Source: Sacculina carcini
Lineage: Eukaryota > Arthropoda > Thecostraca > Sacculinidae
Direction: 5' to 3'
Assembly: GCA_916048095.2 (NCBI GenBank)
Contig: OU696577.1
Coordinates: forward strand, 5,817,440-5,881,439
Length of the DNA: 64,000 nucleotides
Numbering within the stretch: the stretch's first letter is position 1; every line of letters begins with the position of its first letter. A program made the position numbers and the translations under genes. This document shows positions 32,801 to 39,100 of this stretch, piece by piece. The notes under the pieces are model-generated. The model saw only the letters and a program-made list of their open reading frames with translations, ran no database searches and was not told where the DNA came from.

Positions 32801-34011
32801 TGCGTATTTGCTATTAATGTATTGCCTATTTAGATATACCGTAATGTATTGTGTATGTGGATATACGTGTTGCGCCCCGGTACTGTATGTATTTAGTCGC
32901 GTGCAGCATGCTCTGCGCAAAAGCACAACCGTTTTGACCACTATCAGCGCGGGTTAATGTGACTGTCGGACAAACTTCCGGTGCGCTCCGACAACGGCAT
33001 GAATCATCGGGCTATATAAGGGGGCGCAGAATGCTGAGTAGACTCACTGTTCCTGCGCACTCGCTACTCTCTCCAGCGACACTGCAAGCACATCTCCAGC
33101 TGCTGCTCTGCAATACTCGCCTTGTGTTTAACGTTATTTCGCCGTGCTGTTTTGCAAGTTTACGCTGTACTCGCAAATACATTGGAAACCACAGCCGCTT
33201 TTTCTGCATTGTAACATTCCCATATAATCTTTTCATGCCTTTTTAAAGACGCATTCGTTTAGCGATTCAACCCCATATGCGCCTTTATAAAGGCCAATTT
33301 TGTCAGTGAATTCCGCAATTTTACGCCTTGCTAAAGGCGACTAATTAGTAAATTTTTGCGCAAACGTGGTGGCCCTCGTGCCACACGTGCAGCGGGTTAT
33401 TCACGCCGGTTGACATGGCCACCAACACCGTAATAGCCAAGTAGTCACATATTTTGTGCTTACTTTAATTAAAACAATTACCCGTAGCCAGCATAATGTT
33501 GATTTATGAGGGTTTTCGCATTTACACTATGTATATGTATGTATATCCGAATTTATGTAGTTTTGGTATTGATGTTGATGTGGGGTGTATTGTATTTGTA
33601 ATATTGTACATTTGTTGTTGTTGTTGTTGGTATCTTTGTTGGTGTTGTAACTTGTACTTTTTCTGATTGTTTGTGTTCCTGCCATCTCACTAGCATGCAT
33701 GGTGTATTTCGGCATTGTTTATAGTGTTTCTTTTTTTGCGCTTATGTTTATGAGCGCTATATCAAGCAATACATGAATGAATACTAGATTCAAACAGGAT
33801 CATTATACAATGCAGAAACGTTGAACGTATCAACTGTGAGCACAACGAGTTTTCCCACATAGTTCCAATGTTCAGTCTCATATGCGAAGCAAACGAAATA
33901 TCCCATAAAAATACAGCGACGGCGAGAACAAAACTTTATCACCGTTTCAGCACATGACACTCCAGCGATGCCACCACCAACAATAGCATAATCACACTCT
34001 TCAAATGTCAT
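7205..34011 (-). CDS. PYROXD1: PYROXD1 gene (9 coding exons)
   Basis: This is the only host gene recognised. Exons 34011-33943, 32107-31910, 31188-30944, 26812-26634, 24931-24638, 22704-22600, 22423-22302, 22156-21919 and 7383-7205 add up to 1629 nt (542 residues plus TAA). All introns are GT-AG and every phase agrees. The product is a flavin- and NAD(P)H-dependent oxidoreductase of the class I pyridine nucleotide-disulfide family; known PYROXD1 protects the tRNA ligase RTCB from oxidative inactivation. Visible marks are the FAD-binding GGGIAG (residues 12-17), the NAD(P)H-binding GNGGIA (162-167), VVSATGVVPN, a second FAD motif AAGDVC (387-392), and a family-specific C-terminal domain ending in DVDLEDYFD. 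The human protein is about 500 residues. Introns are filled with transposons. Splice sites are inferred from homology and phase, and no promoter or UTR was identified. Confidence 0.93.
7416..7446. repeat. (AC)n microsatellite
   Basis: About 15 AC units lie just upstream (in gene orientation) of PYROXD1 exon 9. Confidence 0.95.
7492..8610. mobile_element. Non-autonomous hAT element with 8-bp target duplication
   Basis: Terminal inverted repeats TAGGGCTGTCAAAAGTTAA (left) and TAGGAGTGTCAAAATGTAA (right, reverse complement) are flanked on both sides by the identical 8 bases GTTATAAT. The TIR sequence and 8-bp duplication are typical of hAT transposons. The 1119-bp interior has no transposase. 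It has many GTTACTTTTT subterminal motifs at the left end and a few at the right, plausible transposase-binding repeats. It sits in the last intron of PYROXD1. Confidence 0.9.
8934..9046. repeat. 57-bp tandem duplication
   Basis: Two head-to-tail copies (8934-8990, 8991-9046) differ only at the last base. Each contains CTATAGTATAGATATATAG. The rest of 8611-9256 shows nothing else recognisable. Confidence 0.93.
9257..9607 (-). repeat. Candidate 3' LTR of the broken Gap-Pol-like element
   Basis: On the minus strand the purine tract AGGAGGAGG precedes TGTGGGTG. A TG..TGCA stretch of about 351 bp is the candidate LTR. It has the same position and a similar length as the LTR of the related copy at 60738-61110, but little sequence similarity, so the inner border is better supported than the outer one. 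Confidence 0.4.
9634..12478 (-). pseudogene. Broken Gap-Pol-like LTR retrotransposon (copy A)
   Basis: Three pieces match the better-preserved copy at 61.1-64.0 kb. They are a protease (LLDTGCTRSIV) plus linker at 12478-11990, RT with SYIDDILVDES at 11931-11398, and RT end, RNase H and integrase at 11349-9634. A frameshift separates the first two. A TTA-to-TAA nonsense change near 11398-11400 separates the last two, which share a frame. The RNase H has DASQLAIG, AELDAILKG and TDSQTACHWV. The integrase has an HHCC finger plus MDVTH, LDNGTAF and GIVERCHR. No gag or 5' LTR is seen upstream. I infer loss of autonomy. Confidence 0.85.
12727..13647. repeat. Palindromic element with 21-bp octamer-bearing repeats
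   Basis: Two inverted arms (about 12727-13008 and 13379-13647) begin with GC(A/C)A(A/C)(T/C)GCCACCTAG-like ends. Next to the ends lies an array of 21-bp units (ATGCAAATGGAGCAAATCAAA on the right strand, with GATTAA variants). About five units lie in the left arm and about four in the right arm, with about three more in the spacer at 13323-13377. The arms go on through a shared unique part (GTAGAAGATGATTAA and GAATTATCTTAATGATTGAT). There is no ORF and no clear target duplication. It looks like a non-autonomous foldback element. Confidence 0.75.
13831..16112. mobile_element. Composite AT-rich insertion inside the Jockey-like LINE
   Basis: The left border TAGAGATGCGACCTAAAAACC resembles a hAT terminal repeat, but no matching right end or target duplication is found. 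The interior has several diverged stretches of the type AAAACATGGTTTTT..TCAAATATCCACAT. The part from about 15770 to 16112 matches, in inverse orientation, the repeat at 53874-54320 (shared CCACCGGACCCGG, CAGTCTCCTGG, AAAATCCAACATC). A LINE 3' end is embedded in it. No transposase is visible. Confidence 0.5.
14890..15535 (+). mobile_element. CR1/L2-like LINE, 3' end
   Basis: A reading frame with NESPWSSKSFFFSAPRFYNS and FDPVSHTLTPFASL ends in TAA at about 15202. It matches the C-terminus of the LINE at 50.3 kb. The 3' UTR ends with the stem-loop GCGC..GCGCTATA, AACAAATACATG and a (TTG)n tail. It is 5'-truncated and lies in the last PYROXD1 intron. Confidence 0.85.
16845..20573 (+). pseudogene. 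CsRn1-type Ty3/Gypsy element, 5'-truncated and mutated
   Basis: Gag (to 17301) starts abruptly next to LINE sequence. Its CX2HX9CX3C finger has His replaced by Asn and is cut by TAA at 17299-17301. Protease and pol lie in the -1 frame (17007-17801, 17829-20573), separated by one in-frame TGA at 17799-17801. Protease has VDSGSEVSLLPA. RT has YLDYVL where YLDD is expected, losing a catalytic Asp. RNase H reads WTDPKPLV, where His is usual. Integrase keeps its HHCC finger and the HVDVVGP, TSDRGRQF and NGLVERVH motifs, followed by a GPF-type module. The element cannot make active RT. Confidence 0.9.
20604..20858 (+). repeat. 3' LTR of the CsRn1-type element
   Basis: A polypurine tract (CTGGGGGAGAGC) ends just before TGTAGCC. 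A stretch of about 255 bp ends at CCCTACA, matching the TGTAGC start seen in the CsRn1-type LTR at 54400. The 5' LTR is absent, so the right end is approximate. Confidence 0.6.
20940..21760 (-). pseudogene. LINE reverse transcriptase remnant
   Basis: Reading down the minus strand: YLDLRKAFDKFPH (about 21750), then MFILYINRVMEGV with FADDAK at the catalytic site, then the thumb region HRLEYDVVVDP..HIDKIEKIHRVSTKFIQELR ending at TAG (20940). Frames change between the blocks. It lies between the Gypsy LTR and PYROXD1 exon 8. Confidence 0.8.
21740..21890. repeat. GT-rich simple repeat
   Basis: Imperfect (GT)n with TATG and GCGT variants lies just downstream of the PYROXD1 exon 8 donor. Confidence 0.9.
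21919..22156 (-). CDS. PYROXD1: PYROXD1 exon 8
   Basis: It follows acceptor CTGCAG. It encodes MRLWSQAQEMGEVAAASM, FELFTHSTRLFGR and VVLLG-like VLLGLFNGQTL, the start of the family-specific C-terminal domain. The donor is GTCAGC, in phase 1, and opens the 14.5-kb last intron. Confidence 0.88.
22302..22423 (-). CDS. PYROXD1: PYROXD1 exon 7
   Basis: It encodes EDGGISVDESM and the second FAD motif GVFAAGDVCTASWQL. The acceptor was placed after GTGGAG because only that site keeps the frame. The alternative CAG five bases upstream would shift it. The donor is CAG|GTCTCC, in phase 0. Confidence 0.87.
22600..22704 (-). CDS. PYROXD1: PYROXD1 exon 6
   Basis: It follows acceptor GTGGCAG and encodes DWPVCVHLSNGETVHCNF followed by VVSATGVVPNSEPF. 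The donor is a canonical GTAAGT, in phase 1. Confidence 0.9.
23160..23561 (+). pseudogene. hAT transposase C-terminal remnant
   Basis: Two overlapping frames give AYTLDPHYLGRN and then, after a frameshift near 23400, the hAT dimerisation segment: WWSQFANKM, AAASSAGAGHIFSNLG and RNRLG. Upstream sequence (22960-23160) probably belongs to the same element but is too decayed to read. It lies in PYROXD1 intron 5. No terminal repeats were recognised. Confidence 0.75.
23562..24637. other. Non-coding stretch of PYROXD1 intron 5
   Basis: This is AT-rich sequence with no gene. It holds a perfect 18-bp palindrome (AGCCGTCAATTGACGGCT, 24154-24171) followed by CCAGTCCTTCTAGTGTTAA. CACTAGAAGG next to TTAA resembles a piggyBac-type terminus on the minus strand, but no partner end was found. 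Confidence 0.35.
24638..24931 (-). CDS. PYROXD1: PYROXD1 exon 5
   Basis: It follows acceptor TTGCAG. It encodes a low-conservation His/Ser-rich linker, the diagnostic block GSALGPDWLHSL and then DTQVERVVEIEH. The donor is GTATAC, in phase 1. Confidence 0.87.
24960..25800. repeat. CA-rich low-complexity region with two hairpin motifs
   Basis: Long degenerate CACACA tracts. Two related segments (about 25043-25083 and 25360-25392) contain AAGCGCTTTTGACTC..TCTAAAGCGCT-like sequence, each followed by CACACAC. The first folds as a perfect AGCGCTTT/AAAGCGCT hairpin. Short ORFs here are artefacts of the repeat. Confidence 0.75.
25840..26575 (+). pseudogene. Two LINE C-terminal fragments and a LINE 3' end
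   Basis: The first fragment (25840-25970) reads KKYSFPQRSIDFWNRIP, a LINE terminal motif. From about 25973 a second frame reads LNFTSIHKLFTLLLIFHDL, then FRTILFQNSLLYFGPNLFSSLPQ, and stops at 26281. A 3' UTR follows and ends at about 26575 in GTGACAATAAACTTACAATTTACAATTTAC, a short-repeat LINE tail. They lie in PYROXD1 intron 4. Confidence 0.72.
26634..26812 (-). CDS. PYROXD1: PYROXD1 exon 4
   Basis: It follows acceptor TTGTCAG and encodes YALSSVHVVWVIRTSS, VFVDAACAQLLLP and SRWKYTVS, matching the family segment after the NAD(P)H loop. The donor is GTTGAC, in phase 1. Confidence 0.86.
26921..26950. other. Near-perfect palindrome centred on TTAA
   Basis: AAAAAACGGGTTAAACCCG followed by TTTTTT is an almost perfect inverted repeat with TTAA in the middle. 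It may be an old excision footprint or a short inverted repeat. There is no further support. Confidence 0.4.
27448..29289 (+). pseudogene. piggyBac transposase pseudogene
   Basis: Five overlapping frames follow each other in the order of a piggyBac (DDE_Tnp_1_7) transposase. They are an acidic N-terminus (27448-27789), WECIFCKSIIDLI..FLGILLLSG (to 28234), LSIDESMVPYYGR..GKPIRFGYKLW (the first catalytic Asp), VVFDNFFTS (the second) and GVDLMNSILAAYR, then a C-terminal Cys-rich domain (CVVCKKNTRYECATC). At least four frameshifts are needed. The VDxxD-type motif has Asn in place of the last Asp. A stretch with ATGTTCCCGTGTGGG lies at about 27252, and its inverse lies at about 30632-30652. It is in PYROXD1 intron 3. 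Confidence 0.88.
29426..30592. repeat. Foldback repeat with 21-bp tandem units (intron 3)
   Basis: Arms 29426-29781 and 30265-30592 are inverted copies with high identity by eye. Near the outer ends lie tandem 21-bp units (AAATCAAAATTGTCCCAATTG), about four on the left and two to three on the right. The spacer holds a long (AC)n tract. No ORF and no target duplication were found. A 25-bp repeat (GAGCGAATAA(G/C)TATACCTCA) abuts the left end. Confidence 0.75.
29819..29857. repeat. (AC)n microsatellite
   Basis: About 19 AC units in the spacer of the foldback repeat. Confidence 0.95.
30944..31188 (-). CDS. PYROXD1: PYROXD1 exon 3
   Basis: It follows acceptor TTGCAG. It encodes CVCAGGRPRRI, an Arg/Ser-rich insertion, the conserved TLRDTQSVQEF helix and the NAD(P)H-binding GNGGIASEL. 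The donor is GTTGGT, in phase 2. Confidence 0.88.
31189..31909. other. PYROXD1 intron 2
   Basis: I see no gene or recognisable transposon. The splice sites at both ends agree with the gene model. Confidence 0.6.
31910..32107 (-). CDS. PYROXD1: PYROXD1 exon 2
   Basis: It follows acceptor GTGGCAG and encodes LHAADPAADILVVSAS onward, the second strand of the FAD-binding fold. It ends at AATAAG before the donor GTGGAC, in phase 0. Confidence 0.88.
32868..33430 (+). repeat. LTR-like repeat with TATA box
   Basis: It starts TGTTGCGCCCCGG, has GCTATATAAGGGGGCG at 33011-33026 and a C-rich transcript-start-like stretch, and a possible end at CCACCAACA (about 33429). It could be a solo LTR in PYROXD1 intron 1. 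No target duplication was found and there is no second copy in the window, so this is tentative. Confidence 0.35.
33500..33785 (+). mobile_element. LINE 3' end (stem-loop and tail)
   Basis: There is no coding part. The stretch ends with GCGCTTATGTTTATGAGCGC, then TATATCAAGCAATACATG and AATGAATA. This is the same stem-loop plus AATACATG layout as the LINE ends near 15500 and 49990. A (TTG)n run lies at about 33613-33630. It ends about 160 bases from PYROXD1 exon 1. Confidence 0.6.
33943..34011 (-). CDS. PYROXD1: PYROXD1 exon 1
   Basis: It encodes the start methionine and the N-terminal FAD-binding loop (AIVGGGIAGVSCAE). The donor follows ACG as GTGATA, in phase 0. An upstream in-frame extension lacks similarity to the family, so the ATG at 34011 was chosen. 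Confidence 0.9.
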
Positions 34012-34320
34012 GGATAAATACAGAAAATACTCCTGTTTACACTTATGTTCACAGCAAAGAAAATAGCCTAATCCAACAACGGTTAAATATATCCGCCCGA
34101 AACGCGTGTCCACTGCAAATCAGACTTCACAATTGTCCGCAAAAATTATGTCAAGACAATTTAAAATCAAATTGACGCATGAACTAATAATTGAAAAAAA
34201 TAATTATGGGATCAATCATCGGCGTCACTGAAGAAAATACGAAGGATTTCAGAATTAAAAAAACAACTGTGCAATCATTATATAAGACAATATTAAATTG
34301 AGATTGAAATTGATGGGCCT
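34012..34320. other. Upstream flank of PYROXD1
   Basis: The promoter should be here or just beyond. I see no TATA box, CpG-rich block or other clear element. Confidence 0.35.
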
Positions 34321-34748
34321 GTAGCGATGAAGCCACGAAAAGGTGAGGAAAAACACAAACACAGTGTATTAGGCAGCAAGCGCTACGTTCAACGCGACCA
34401 CAACCAGGACCAACCGTCCAACCAGGACCAGCTCTGACACGACTGTTCAAGTCACTCGTCACTTGCCCTGCACACGCGCATACATACAGTGACACGCGGT
34501 CAATGACCCGCGTGCGTCACAGGTCAAATACGAGCTTATAGTCGCGAACACGCGCGCGCACATACACATAGACAAACCAAAACCATTGTACACTTAAAAC
34601 AAACACGCATATATAACAATAGGCGTAAACAACATGACCAACACTACAATGAACGTAGAACGTATGAACAATGAACGTTTAACGTAGCGCTTGCTGCCTA
34701 ATACACCGTATGTGTGTTTTTCCTCACATTTTCGTGGCTTCATCGCCA
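34321..34748. repeat. Inverted pair of LTR-like fragments
   Basis: The segments 34321-34389 and 34681-34748 are inverted copies (shared GATGAAGCCACGAAAA, GTGAGGAAAAACACA and GTATTAGGCAGCAAGCGC). The right copy abuts a primer-binding-site-like CTGGTGCCCCGAGTG at 34751, which marks it as an LTR end of the old CsRn1-like element. Confidence 0.7.
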
Positions 34749-35309
34749 CTCTGGTGCCCCGAGTGAGGAGCTATTGTGATTTTCAGTCGTTACGGCAGCT
34801 GTTGCGCTGTTTATCTGTAGCTTGTTAATTGTTTTTCGAAAAGACTGGCTGACGATTAAAAGCATCTGGCACGTGAGGAAAACTGCCTAAACGTTTCAGT
34901 GCGTCGAAATATGTCCGGTGGTTCAGATCGAGACCGAGGTCGCAGTCCAGCCAGGTACACCATTAGAGAAAATTCAGCTGAGCGTGGCAATCTTCCTCGG
35001 AATTTTCGTCCGTATCGTGCAGGTCAACGGCCTCAGGTGTGTGGGGCGCACCTGTATTACGGGCGAGCTGCATGTACATGTAAGCATTGGTGCCAATGGC
35101 CCGACAAATCACAAAACTTCCAAGTTCTGCCGCCATCGAGAACTGGCTCGCGATAAGCTTCACCAGCAAATGACGAAGCACAGGAAAACTAGCAAGGAAG
35201 GCGGGTTCGATCGCGACTCACCGTCTGCCGCTGCTAAAAGTCGCCGCTAAAGTAGGACGTTGTTCATGGAGCTTTGTATGGGAGTTTGTTGTTGCGAGGT
35301 AGTGCAGCC
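34690..35309 (+). pseudogene. Old CsRn1-like element, part 1 (LTR end, PBS, gag)
   Basis: An LTR end and a PBS-like site at 34751 precede a short gag frame from ATG 34911 to 35156. Gag carries a CX2HX9CX3C finger (CGAHLYYG..C..WC), the Gag finger type of CsRn1 elements. The N-terminal gag part is missing. The BEL element interrupts it at 35309 and it resumes at 42324. Confidence 0.7.
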
Positions 35310-35781
35310 TGTAACGTACACGACGTTATTCAGACGAATCGGAAGCCATTAGTTTGATACCGCTATATTTTTCCGTGCACTCCGGTGTGGTGTAATGAAT
35401 CGTAGCGTAGCGGTTCAACTGAGCATAAAAACAAAAAACAACGTAAAAAACATACTCATGAGTACAATACACCAAGTGAGAAAAAACAACGAAGAACACG
35501 TGATTTCTGCATATAATTTGCATATAAGAATACAGCAAAATGACAAAATCAAAATCATAGACAAACATGAAAATAACTTACACTTTCTGGCCTCTCTTGG
35601 GTTTAATGTGGCGCAAACAAGTACAACTCTCAGGCACAAAATCTCAGACACAAAACCTCTACTCCAGGGGCAATACACATAATACGCAGTAAGGCACGTG
35701 CACAGGCTGCCAAATATAGGCGCTGCGTTGCCAGACAAAAACGACGAGACAAAATAAGACGAAGTTTGGCCAGGCGTTACA
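35310..35781 (-). repeat. BEL/Pao 3' LTR
   Basis: 472 bp, identical by eye to the 5' LTR. A G-rich tract (CACTGGGGCCGG, minus strand) precedes it as the likely polypurine tract. Confidence 0.95.
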
Positions 35782-36131
35782 CCGGCCCCAGTGCAACACT
35801 TGCACTCAAACACAACGCCAGGACAACGCTAAACCCAACATATAAATGAGAAATAATGAGAACCGAAACCTCCATCAGTGTCGTCTCTGACTCAATACAA
35901 CACGGGTGAACTGACAATACATCACAAAAAACACTACCAGTGTCCACCGTAAGTTTAATACCATGTAAATAAGCAACGCAATACAAAAGATCGGAGTCCA
36001 CTCGGGCGTGGTCACTGATCGCGATTGTGATAAGATATCAACAGCGCAACACACGTTTAAACAACTAAACGCCAACAAGCAACTGAATACAACAGTAGCT
36101 TCACAAACATGTAAAAAAAAAACAATGACAA

Positions 36132-39100
36132 TCAAGAATCAGCCTCGTTTGCTTCCAGTACACATATCTTTGTAATGGGTCGTACATAAATTCCGGTACC
36201 CGTTCTTATTGATACAGAACGAACTAACTGATCGCCACCCTTATGAACCTCTGTGACTACCCCCAAAGGCCATCTATTTCTGGGAGTCACCTCTTGTCGT
36301 AACAATACTAAATCACCCGTCTTCATATTCGGCTGTTTGGTTTTCCACTTCTGCCGTTCCTGCAAGCACGGCAGGTACTCTCGAATCCATCGCCTCCAGA
36401 ATAAGTCAGCAAGATATTGTGATTGCTTCCAACGACGCCTAAATGCATTCTTTGGATCAAAACTCAGTTTAGGAAAAATTGGTCCCGACCGCTGAATCAA
36501 TATGTCATTTGGTGTTAACGGCCTGTCGTCCGTAGGATCGTCAGAAGTCTTGGTTAGAGGTCTACTATTCACGATCCCTTCAGCCATCGTCATCACGGTT
36601 AGTAAAGTCTCATCGTCCATCCTTTGTTGTTTAACGATACCATCTAGTACAGCCCGTACAGTACGAATCTGCCTCTCCCATACGCCTCCATGATGTGATG
36701 CTTCCGGTGGGTTAAAATGCCACGTTATCTCTTTCTTCGACAGGTGATCCTGGATTTTTTCCAAGTTCCATAACTTCACAGCTCGAGATAGTTCCCGTTG
36801 CCCACCCACAAAGTTAGTACCATTATCGGACCAAATCTCAACGGGTTCACCTCTTCTTGCAGTGAATCGTTCTACTGCGTTGATGAAGCTATCAGTATCT
36901 AGCGAATGAACAACCTCTATATGTACTGCTCTGATAGCCATACAAGTAAATATACATCCGTATCGTTTGACTTCAGATCTCCCCCTTTTTACCACAAAGG
37001 GACCAAAATAGTCGATTCCAACTCTCGTAAACGGTGCTTCGTAAGGTGTTAGTCGACATTCAGGAAGATTAGCCATCTTCTGATACCTGAAACTGCCCCT
37101 CAATCTTCTACAAGTGACACATTCAAAAACTATCTTTTTTGCAAGTCTACGACCTCTCAATATCCAGAATCGTTTTCTGCTCTCTGTAAGCGTTCTCTCT
37201 GAGCCACAATGTCCAAATAGATTATGTATTTCATATAGTATGCATTTTGACACATGGTGATCTCCAGGCAAGATTATCTGATGCTTCGCATGATCTTCGA
37301 TCTTCGCGGCCTGAGTCCTGCCTCCTACAACAAGTACTCCACGATTTGACAACATCGGATCTAATCGCTCCAATATACTTGTTTCATCCGAATTCAAAGA
37401 CTTCTGGGCATAAATAACAATCCATTTCTCGGAGTTTTTTAGTTCATCTACTGACAAAAAGCCATGACTAAAAGGTTTCTTACGCAGAAAGGCTCGAAAT
37501 CTTAGCATCCAGGCTATAGCTCTTTTCATTCGGTGCCAAGAAGAAAAATGGGTTAATAACTTGCCAGTATGATCTTCTTCTGTCTTGATTGCATACACAA
37601 CAGGATCTCTTCTTGTTTCCACAATGCATGACAGCTCTGCGCATTTCAGTGCAGGTTGTCTCGGCCACTTATCACTCGTTGAATGCAGAAATGACGGTCC
37701 ATTTAACCACCTGCTGTTATTTAAAAGCTCTGTCGCTGTGAGTCCTCTAGAGGCATCATCTGCTGGATTCTCGCAACTGGGGACGTAATTCCATTGAGTT
37801 TGCACCGTGTTCTCCGAGATCTTGGCTACTCGATTTGCCACATATGTCTGAAAACGTTTCTCGCTGTTCTGTAAATACCACAGTACAATGGTGCTATCCG
37901 TCCAGAAAACAGATTCACGAAGAGGAACATCGAGTTCTGATCTTAAACAATTGTCCAATCGGACTGCCTCGACTGCACCAGCCAGTTCTAGGCGCGGGAT
38001 AGTTGCACCCTTTATTGGTGCCAGCCTGGCCTTGGCCAAAACCAGCCTGACAGAACAAACGTGTGCATCATGTTCGGTACGTATATACGAAACGGCACCG
38101 TAACCGTATTCTGACGCGTCACAAAAGTGGTGAAGCTGGTAAGTTACTGCAGGCTCATCACTTGCATTAACACACCTGGGCACTCTGTAGGAGGCAACAA
38201 CAGTAAAATCATTCGTCCACTTCAACCATTGCTCCATTATGTCCTCTGGTAATTGGCTATCCCAACCTACATCCAGACGACACAGTTCCTGAAACATCCT
38301 TCTTGCTGGCAGCACAAAGGGACTGACAAATCCGAGAGGGTCGTATACAGTACTCAAAGTGCTAAGTAGTCCTCTTTTGGTGTACGGCTTCTCTTGAATT
38401 TGAACGTCAAATTTGAAAACGTCCAGTTCGACATCCCAAAGCATACCGAGGGCTCGTTGTACCGAGAGTTTCTCTAAACTCACATTAAGCGATTGATAAC
38501 AACTTCCCCGTCTCTCTTCTGGTATACCTTTCATAAATTCAGCAGAATTAGAGACAAACTTTGTGAGCTTGAATCCTCGAAACGACAGTATTTCCATGAG
38601 CTGCTTGGCCACCTCAACAGCCGCATATGCAGACTTCTCTGTCTTTAAGCAATCATCGACATAGAAATTTCTCAAAATAGTGCTTAGTACACTGGGGGGA
38701 TATTCACTAACAAACTCGCGAGCTACTTCTTGAAGTGCGTAGGCCGCACAGCTAGGGCTCCAATTCCCTCCGAATAGGTGTGACGTCATCCGGTATTCTT
38801 TCAACTCTCCATTGGTATCGTCGCCTTCGAACCACAAAAACCTCAACACATCTCGGTCTTTCAAATTGACTTTAACTTGATGGAACATTGCTTCAATATC
38901 AGCTACGAACGCGATCGGACCTTGTCGGAATCGCAATAAGACACCAATCAACTTGTTAGACAACTCAGGACCCTGATGTACACAGTCATTCAGAGACACC
39001 CCCTTGTACTTGGCCGCACAATCAAAAACGACACGCATCTTACCCGGTTTTCTAGGATTTACCACCGAATGATGAGGCAAGTACCAAACCTTGCCGTCTG

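Noticed and set aside
7205..34011. Thioredoxin or glutathione reductase instead of PYROXD1
   Set aside because: No redox-active CxxxxC motif is seen after the first FAD loop, and the terminal DLEDYFD and GSALGPDW blocks are specific to PYROXD1.
35326..35682. Small ORFs (80 and 95 residues) that recur near 42.0 kb
   Set aside because: They are the two BEL/Pao LTR copies. The duplication reflects the LTRs and not a gene family.
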